From Microvirga massiliensis (GTDB lineage: Bacteria; Pseudomonadota; Alphaproteobacteria; Rhizobiales; Beijerinckiaceae), in the NCBI RefSeq assembly GCF_001006805.1, contig NZ_LN811353.1:334487-398486 (forward strand): a stretch of 64,000 bases of DNA, in the 5' to 3' direction. A model generated the notes under the pieces. That model worked only from the letters and a program-made list of their open reading frames with translations. It searched no databases and had not been told where the DNA came from. Position numbers and translations under genes: made by a program. Below, one piece after another: positions 58,514-64,000 of this stretch; positions within the stretch are counted from its first letter, which is position 1, and each line of letters opens with the position of its first letter.

Positions 58514-58972
58514 ATGGCGATCGACGAATTGAGTCAGGATGAGGTCATCCGGCTCCTCGGTCTCGAGCCGCACCCCGAGGGCGGCTATTTCCGCGAGACG
58601 TTTCGCGACGCTTCCATGGCATCGTCGGGGCGTGCCGCCTCGACTGCGATCTATTATCTCCTCGGCCTCGGTGACGTGTCGGAATGGCACCGCGTCGATG
58701 CCGCGGAGGTCTGGCACCATTATGCTGGCGCCCCGCTCGTCATCACCGTTTCGGAGAATGGCCATGATGCTTCAGCGCATCGCGTCGGGCCCAATCTCTT
58801 GCAGGGAGAGCGCCCGCAATTCGTGGTGCCGGCAGGCTGGTGGCAGACGGCGACCAGCCTCGGCGCGTGGACGCTCGTAGGATGCACCGTTGCGCCCGGA
58901 TTCGATTTTGCAGGATTCGAACTTGCACCGCCCGGATGGAAGCCAATCCCGCGAACGCTCGATCGGAGCTGA
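58514..58972 (+). CDS. Cupin, DUF985 family
   Basis: 152 residues. The single cupin has LEPHPEGGYFRETFRDA, AIYYLLGLGDVSEWHRVDAA, EVWHHYAGAPLVITV and WWQTATSLGAWTLVGCTVAP; the two histidines in WHHYAG and the tail FDFAGFELAPPGW are family marks. Function unknown. The GNAT gene begins one base after its stop, so the two are cotranscribed. Confidence 0.92.
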   Translation: MAIDELSQDEVIRLLGLEPHPEGGYFRETFRDASMASSGRAASTAIYYLLGLGDVSEWHRVDAAEVWHHYAGAPLVITVSENGHDASAHRVGPNLLQGERPQFVVPAGWWQTATSLGAWTLVGCTVAPGFDFAGFELAPPGWKPIPRTLDRS

Positions 58973-58973
58973 C

Positions 58974-59723
58974 ATGAGCAACGACGACCTCATCCTTGCT
59001 CTGGAATGCCGCCTGATCAACGCCTGGCCTTCCTTCGATTACCAGCTCTACGACGGCTGGCTGCTGCGGCTTGCGAAGGGCTACTCGAAGCGGGCCAACT
59101 CGGCGACGCCGCTCAGCCGCGGGGCCAGCCTGGATGAAGGGCTCCTCGCCCACATGATCGAGCACTTTCTCGCAGAAAACGTGCGGCCGACCTTCCGCCT
59201 GAACTCTCTCGAGGACGATGGCGTCGATGCATTCCTCGCCGGGCAGGGATTCCAGGTCATCGAGCCGACCAGCGTGCTGGCGCGCGTCCTCCCCGACGAT
59301 TGCATGCTCGATCCGGCGATGACCATCGAGCCCCAGGCAACCCTGCGCTGGGTTCGCGAAACGGCGCGAGCCTATGGCGGAGACAAGGCGAACGACGAGA
59401 TCCTCTGGAAGATCGTGATGCGGATCCGCCAGAAGGCGGCCTTCGCGACTCTCAATCTCGACGAGCGGCCGGTTGCCTGGGGACTCGCCGTTCTCGAGCG
59501 AGGCTGGGTCGGCCTCTATGATATCGTCGTCGAGCCGGAACTGCGCGGCATCGGGCTCGGCCGCCGGATGGTGTCGAGCCTGTTGGCGTGGGGGGCGGAG
59601 CAGGGCGCCTCGCACGTGTACCTGCAGGTGCGGGACGACAATTCCGTTGCGCAGGGCCTCTATCGCTCCCTCGACCTCGAACGGGTCTACGGCTACACGC
59701 ACCGGGTGATGAGCGGGCCGTAA
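58974..59723 (+). CDS. GNAT-family N-acetyltransferase
   Basis: 249 residues from ATG 58974, with CGGAG eight bases upstream inside the cupin gene's end. The N-terminal half (LINAWPSFDYQLYDGWLLRL) is typical of a large GNAT group in Hyphomicrobiales, and the acetyl-CoA site is VVEPELRGIGLGRRMVSSLL, followed by VRDDNSVAQGLYRSLDLE. Substrate unknown. Second gene of the pair with the cupin. Confidence 0.9.
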   Translation: MSNDDLILALECRLINAWPSFDYQLYDGWLLRLAKGYSKRANSATPLSRGASLDEGLLAHMIEHFLAENVRPTFRLNSLEDDGVDAFLAGQGFQVIEPTSVLARVLPDDCMLDPAMTIEPQATLRWVRETARAYGGDKANDEILWKIVMRIRQKAAFATLNLDERPVAWGLAVLERGWVGLYDIVVEPELRGIGLGRRMVSSLLAWGAEQGASHVYLQVRDDNSVAQGLYRSLDLERVYGYTHRVMSGP

Positions 59724-59736
59724 TTGGTCTTTGCAC

Positions 59737-59790
59737 CCGTCGTCATTGTGAGCCGCAGGCGAAGCAGCCCATTCCGAGGCCGTGACCTCT
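59737..59790. repeat. Short GAAGCAATC-family repeat fragment
   Basis: CGTCATTGTGAGCCGCAGGC followed by GAAGCAGCCCATTCCG is one half of the palindrome that makes up 21560-21828 and 46495-46800. It lies between the convergent GNAT and transporter genes, like its relatives. Confidence 0.75.
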
Positions 59791-59831
59791 GGATCGCCTC
59801 GCCCAAATCACGATAGTACAGAGGGGCGGGT

Positions 59832-60704
59832 TCAGGCGCGTACTCTGCGCCCCGCAGCGGTGGCAAGGAGGGCGCCTGACACGATGAGGGTGCAGGCGAG
59901 GGCGAGTGAGGCCGTGGGCTCGGCATATCCGGCGAGGACGAGCACGAGCGTCGACAGGACAGGCGCTGCGTAGGACGCGACGCCGAGCAGGCGAATGTCG
60001 CCGCGCTTCATCCCGATATCCCATGCATAGAAGGCGGCGCCGACCGGGCCGATTCCGAGGGCCAGGATGGCGAGCCATTCCGTGCTTCGAGATGGCCAGA
60101 GCGTCGTCTCGAAGAGCAGATGACAGACGAAACTGAGAAGGCTCGTCGCGAGGCAGAAGCCGGCCACGGCGTCCGTGGGGACCTGGCCGAAGCGGCGTGA
60201 GAGCACGGAATAGCCAGCCCACACGAAAGCGGCCGCACCGGCGCAGAGATAACCGAACGCGTATTCCGCTCTGATGTCGATCGCTCCACGCCCGGAGACC
60301 AGCACGATGACGCCGAGGAAGCCGAGAATTGCCCCCGCCACCGTCAGGCCATGGAGGCGTTCGCCCGGGAGGAGGCTCGAGAAGAGCACGATGAGGAGCG
60401 GCCACAGATAGCAGATGAGACCCGCGTCGGCAGGAGGCGCCATCCGGAGCGCGGCGAAGTAGAGCGCGTGATAGCCGAAGAGCCCTCCGACACCGAGTAA
60501 CCACACCACAGCGGGCTGGCTCAGGACGCCGGCGCGCGTTCCTCTCACGAGGAGCACCGCGGTACCACACAATCCTCCGATCAGAAATGTGATCGCGGCG
60601 AGCTGGAATGGCGGCATGAGGCCCGATGCCGCCGTGAACAGCGCGAGCAGCGACCAGAGGAGAATGGCGGTGAACCCAATGGTGTTGGCGGAGCGCGAAG
60701 TCAT
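59832..60704 (-). CDS. EamA/DMT-family transporter
   Basis: 290 residues from ATG 60704; about ten hydrophobic helices in two EamA repeats. FTAILLWSLLALFTAASGLM, PPADAGLICYLWPLLIVLFS and GPVGAAFYAWDIGMKRGDIR resemble aromatic amino acid exporters of the YddG kind. Likely exports amino acids or other metabolites. Convergent with GNAT and separated from phaB by the phaB terminator. Confidence 0.88.
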   Translation of the reverse strand: MTSRSANTIGFTAILLWSLLALFTAASGLMPPFQLAAITFLIGGLCGTAVLLVRGTRAGVLSQPAVVWLLGVGGLFGYHALYFAALRMAPPADAGLICYLWPLLIVLFSSLLPGERLHGLTVAGAILGFLGVIVLVSGRGAIDIRAEYAFGYLCAGAAAFVWAGYSVLSRRFGQVPTDAVAGFCLATSLLSFVCHLLFETTLWPSRSTEWLAILALGIGPVGAAFYAWDIGMKRGDIRLLGVASYAAPVLSTLVLVLAGYAEPTASLALACTLIVSGALLATAAGRRVRA

Positions 60705-60877
60705 ACGCCGCGATAGCCGAAACCTTTCGCCGGCGCGAGTGACCGATGCCGCGCCTTTCAAGGAGCGCATCGCGCAAATGGACAACCGCTTGGCCGAAAA
60801 ATGCAAGCGGGACTCCGATACAGGAATCCCGCTCGGGACCGTCGCGTCGACCCTGCCTTCGCGGGCCGAAAGAGCAG

Positions 60878-60903
60878 GCGGGGCTCGTTCACCGGAGCCC
60901 CGC
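60878..60903 (-). terminator. Probable terminator of phaB
   Basis: GCGGGGCTC at 60878-60886 pairs with GAGCCCCGC at 60895-60903 across eight bases. It starts ten bases after the phaB stop on the minus strand. Only a short pyrimidine run (CTGCTCTTT) follows, so it is moderately convincing. Confidence 0.6.
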
Positions 60904-60913
60904 GGCCGTAGTA

Positions 60914-61639
60914 TCAGGCCATGTACTGGCCGCCGTTGACGCTCAGGGTCGAGCCGGTGATGAAACCGCCCTCGTCCGCAGCCAGGAACAGGACCGTCCG
61001 CGCGATTTCCTCGGCCTCGCCGAGCCGGCCGACGGGGATCAGGGGAAGGATTTTGGTCTTGAGGACTTCCTCGGGGACGGCCTGCACCATCTCGGTTGCA
61101 ATGTAGCCCGGTGCGATCACGTTGACCGTGACGCCCTTATTGGCATTTTCCTGCGCGAGCGCCTTCGCGAAGCCGATCACTCCCGCTTTTGCGGCAGAGT
61201 AGTTCGCCTGACCCATCTGGCCTTTCTGGCCGTTGATCGACGAGATGATGATGACGCGGCCGAAGCCGCGATTGCGCATTCCGTCGATGACCGGGCGCGT
61301 GCAGGTGAACATCGAGTCGAGGTTGGTCCGGATCACGGCGGACCACTGGTCGTAGGTCATGCGGTGAAACATGCCATCCCGGGTAATGCCCGCATTGTTC
61401 ACGAGGATTTCGACCGGGCCGAGTTCCGATTCCACCGCGCGGATGCCCGACTCGCACGCTGCCGGATCGGAGACATCGAACTTGTGGACCGGGATGCCCG
61501 TCTCGGCCTTGAATTTCTGCGCGGCTTCGTCGTTGCCGCCGTAATTCGCAGCGACCTTGTATCCGGCGTCTTTCAACGCCTTCGAGATTGCGGCCCCGAT
61601 ACCCCGGGTTCCGCCGGTGACCAATGCGACTCGCGCCAT
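60914..61639 (-). CDS. phaB: Acetoacetyl-CoA reductase
   Basis: 241 residues from ATG 61639 with GGGAGC upstream. Short-chain dehydrogenase with TGGTRGIG for NADP, VNNAGITRDGMFHRM, and the catalytic Ser-Tyr-Lys with YSAAKAG; LSVNGGQYMA is the PhaB ending. Reduces acetoacetyl-CoA to (R)-3-hydroxybutyryl-CoA for PHB storage. It follows phaA, with a 360-bp spacer full of hairpins. Confidence 0.96.
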   Translation of the reverse strand: MARVALVTGGTRGIGAAISKALKDAGYKVAANYGGNDEAAQKFKAETGIPVHKFDVSDPAACESGIRAVESELGPVEILVNNAGITRDGMFHRMTYDQWSAVIRTNLDSMFTCTRPVIDGMRNRGFGRVIIISSINGQKGQMGQANYSAAKAGVIGFAKALAQENANKGVTVNVIAPGYIATEMVQAVPEEVLKTKILPLIPVGRLGEAEEIARTVLFLAADEGGFITGSTLSVNGGQYMA

Positions 61640-61668
61640 GTGATGCTCCCTTGCTGGCATTCCGTCCC

Positions 61669-61979
61669 GAGTGGATCTCTCGAGGATCCACTCAATACTC
61701 CCGAGCGTCTTCGGGCATCAGGAACGATGCCCGAAGACGCTGCAGGAGTCGTCTCATTCTCGCGAGGGCTTTCGACCTTCAGACGAAGGTCGAAAGCCTG
61801 CCGAACGCGCTCGACCGATACTCGTGTGAAAACTCTGACCGCGGAAGTGCCGCATCCTGGCGATGCGGCCGGACTCGCCCGTCGACTGACGCACACGTCG
61901 AGAAATAGAGGCCGGTTTCCGGAGGCCAATCCTGACGCAACATTCGAGGGCGGGAGCAATCCGATGCGAATGCTCCCGC
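61669..61979 (-). promoter_or_regulatory. Series of stem-loops between phaA and phaB
   Basis: Five inverted repeats in 310 bp: GAGTGGATC (61669-61677) with GATCCACTC (61685-61693); GCGTCTTCGGGCATC (61705-61719) with GATGCCCGAAGACGC (61726-61740); GGCTTTCGACCTTC (61767-61780) with GAAGGTCGAAAGCC (61785-61798); GCCGCATC (61849-61856) with GATGCGGC (61862-61869); GCGGGAGCA (61950-61958) with TGCTCCCGC (61971-61979). The last one may terminate or process the phaA transcript. The others could be independent terminators, processing sites or a compact repeat cluster. Confidence 0.85.
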
Positions 61980-61999
61980 TCATCGCACAGATTCGAGCC

Positions 62000-63178
62000 T
62001 CAGCGCTCCAGGCACATGGCGATGCCCATGCCGCCGCCGATGCAGAGCGTGGCGAGGCCCTTCTTGGCTCCCCGCTTCTGCATCTCGTAGAGCAGCGTGC
62101 TGAGAACCCGGGCCCCGGAGGCGCCGATCGGATGTCCGATCGCAATCGCGCCGCCGTTCACGTTCACGATCTCGGGGTTCCAGCCCATGTCCTTGTTCAC
62201 CGCCAGCGCCTGGGCCGCGAACGCCTCGTTCGCCTCGACGAGCTCGAGGTCCTGGACCTTCCAGCCTGCCTTCTCGAGGGCCTTGCGGGAGGCCGGGATC
62301 GGGCCGGTGCCCATGATGGCCGGGTCGACGCCCGCGGTTGCCCAGGACGCGATCCGGGCCAGCGGCGTCAGCCCACGTCGCTCGGCCTCCGCGGCGGTCA
62401 TCAGCACGGCAGCTGCCGCGCCGTCATTGATGCCCGATGCGTTTCCGGCCGTGACAGTCCCCTCCTTCGAGAAGGCCGGCCGCAGCTTCGCGACGGCATC
62501 CATCGTCGTTCCCGGGCGGATGTATTCGTCCTGGTCGACGACGGTGTCGCCCTTGCGACCCTTGATCGTCACCGGGACGATCTCGTCCTTGAACCGGCCG
62601 GCCTTCTGCGCAGCCTCGGCCTTGTTCTGCGAGGAGACCGCGAACTGATCCTGCTCCTCGCGGGTGAGCTGCCAGCGCTGGGCGACGTTCTCGGCCGTGT
62701 TGCCCATATGGTAGCCGTGGAACGCATCCATCAGTCCGTCGCGCAGCATGGTGTCGACGAGCTTGAAGTCGCCCATCTTGGTGCCGGCGCGCATATGCGC
62801 GGCATGCGGCGCCTGGGACATGGATTCCTGACCGCCTGCCACGATGATCGACGCATCGCCGTTGGCGATCTGCTGCATTCCGATGGCGACGGCGCGCAGC
62901 CCTGACCCGCATAGCTGGTTCAGGCCCCAGGCTGTCTTTTCCTGCGGGATGCCGGCTGCCATGGCGGCCTGCCGGGCGGGATTCTGGCCCTGACCTGCCG
63001 TGAGGATCTGTCCGAGAATGACCTCGTCGACCTCCGAGGCGTCGACCTTCGCACGTTCGAGCGCAGACTTGATCGCTATGGCGCCGAGGTCGTGAGCCGG
63101 GGTGTTTGCAAAGGCTCCATTGAACGACCCGACAGGCGTGCGCGCTGCGCCAACGATGACGATGTCTGCTGTGGCCAT
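62000..63178 (-). CDS. phaA: Acetyl-CoA acetyltransferase (beta-ketothiolase)
   Basis: 392 residues from ATG 63178 with AGGAGAAGC upstream. Acyl-accepting cysteine in [14 protein letters not shown], histidine in [14 protein letters not shown], and second cysteine in [11 protein letters not shown]. Joins two acetyl-CoA into acetoacetyl-CoA. Divergent from phaR, which probably controls it. Confidence 0.97.
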   Translation of the reverse strand: MATADIVIVGAARTPVGSFNGAFANTPAHDLGAIAIKSALERAKVDASEVDEVILGQILTAGQGQNPARQAAMAAGIPQEKTAWGLNQLCGSGLRAVAIGMQQIANGDASIIVAGGQESMSQAPHAAHMRAGTKMGDFKLVDTMLRDGLMDAFHGYHMGNTAENVAQRWQLTREEQDQFAVSSQNKAEAAQKAGRFKDEIVPVTIKGRKGDTVVDQDEYIRPGTTMDAVAKLRPAFSKEGTVTAGNASGINDGAAAAVLMTAAEAERRGLTPLARIASWATAGVDPAIMGTGPIPASRKALEKAGWKVQDLELVEANEAFAAQALAVNKDMGWNPEIVNVNGGAIAIGHPIGASGARVLSTLLYEMQKRGAKKGLATLCIGGGMGIAMCLER

Positions 63179-63405
63179 GTGCTTCTCCTATTGTGCAGGC
63201 GGGTCCTGCGGACCGACGCCGTCTCGTCGATGAAAAGCCCGGGCAGTGGGAAGTCAAGGCTGCTCGGGCGAGGGTCAGGCGTGCATTTTACACACCTCCT
63301 GAGCGACATCCGTTTGCGATGGGAACGGAAATGCCTAAAGTCTCCTCTCAGCGGCCTCCGATCCTGCCACCGGAGGATCCGGGTCGCCACGGTGAACGGT
63401 ACAGC

Positions 63406-63966
63406 ATGGCGACGGAAAAGCAGCCTACGGTCATCAAGAAATACGCCAACCGGCGCCTCTATCACACGGGAACCTCCGCCTACGTGACCCTCGAGGACCT
63501 CGCGAAGATGGTCCGCAATGGCGAGGATTTCGTGGTCTATGACGCGAAATCCGGAGAGGACATCACGCGGTCGGTCCTGACGCAGATCATCTTCGAGCAG
63601 GAGAGCAAGGAAGGTCAGAGCCTCCTGCCCGTGACGGTGCTGCGCCAGCTGATCGGCTTTTACGGGGACAGTCTCCAGGCCCTCGTTCCGCGCTATCTCG
63701 AGCTCTCGATGGAAAACCTCTCCCGGGAGCAGCAGAAGCTTCGGGAACAGATGGCTCACGCATTCGGGCCCGGCGCCTTCCAGGCCATGGAAGACCAAGT
63801 GCGCTCGAACATGAAGTTCTTCACGGAAGCGATGCGGATCTTCTCACCCTTCCCGAAGCGCGCGGACGAAGCCAAGGATGGCGCCGCCCCAGCGGACGAC
63901 ATCGAGGCCCTCAGGCGTCAGATGAAGGAGATGCAGGAGAAGCTCGATTCCCTGACGCACAAGTAA
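63406..63966 (+). CDS. phaR: Polyhydroxyalkanoate synthesis repressor
   Basis: 186 residues from ATG 63406; in-frame ATGs at 63319 and 63331 would add up to 29 residues with no known domain. The DNA/PHB-binding domain is VIKKYANRRLYHTGTSAYVT and LEDLAKMVRNGEDFVVYDAK, and the second domain includes EQESKEGQSLLPVTVLRQLI. A C-terminal coiled coil follows (ALRRQMKEMQEKLDSL). Binds PHB granules and represses phasin and PHB genes. Divergent from phaA. Confidence 0.94.
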   Translation: MATEKQPTVIKKYANRRLYHTGTSAYVTLEDLAKMVRNGEDFVVYDAKSGEDITRSVLTQIIFEQESKEGQSLLPVTVLRQLIGFYGDSLQALVPRYLELSMENLSREQQKLREQMAHAFGPGAFQAMEDQVRSNMKFFTEAMRIFSPFPKRADEAKDGAAPADDIEALRRQMKEMQEKLDSLTHK

Positions 63967-64000
63967 TGCGCTGGCTGTCGGCCGTTGCGGGCCGACGACA

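Overview
The window reads as a stretch of chromosome from a GC-rich alphaproteobacterium of the order Hyphomicrobiales, probably Methylobacteriaceae/Microvirga-like. The case rests on gene neighbourhoods typical of that order (lysC-ptsP-prfA-prmC with a DUF4167 gene and clpB nearby; grxC-nitrilase-DUF1178; argJ-mutT beside a parvulin divergent from secA; gloB divergent from a methyltransferase; phaAB divergent from phaR) and on dispersed palindromes built around GAAGCAATC. Genus is inference. No tRNA, rRNA, CRISPR array, transposase or phage gene was seen.

Layout. 1-6080: type I secretion operon on the minus strand (large DMFase-like/DUF4082 substrate, small unknown protein, HlyB-like ABC exporter, HlyD adaptor running off the left edge). 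6453-6659: remnant of another DUF4082 gene on the opposite strand. 6862-10623: unusual three-gene operon (DapB-like reductase lacking the His-His motif, class III CoA-transferase, TPP enzyme). 10896-11759: purU. 12017-16313: lysine-catabolism-like cluster (gcdH, amaB-like dehydrogenase, divergent FOXRED1-like oxidase). 16351-21530: stress-type protein divergent from ugpBAEC, which has a three-repeat Pho box. 21840-25790: M20 amidohydrolase and clpB. 26142-30758: small unknown proteins, MOSC protein, envelope proteins, DUF4167. 31113-43049: housekeeping block (prmC, prfA, ptsP, lysC, ubiG, grxC, comF, kbp and others). 43287-46469: iron alcohol dehydrogenase and a thioesterase gene split by a 1.58-kb insertion that carries its own thioesterase. 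46830-56541: mutT, argJ, parvulin, secA, dedA, L,D-transpeptidase, accA. 56736-60704: methyltransferase, gloB, cupin, GNAT, DMT transporter. 60914-63966: polyhydroxybutyrate genes phaB, phaA and phaR.

Most of the window is ordinary core genome. The accessory signals are the secretion operon with its internal near-identical repeats and the nearby orphan fragment; the noncanonical DapB-like operon; the split and replaced thioesterase; a series of hairpins between phaA and phaB; and a family of palindromic repeats of which every copy seen lies between convergent genes. The best candidates for something not described are the secretion cassette with its small linker gene and the DapB-like/CoA-transferase/TPP operon.
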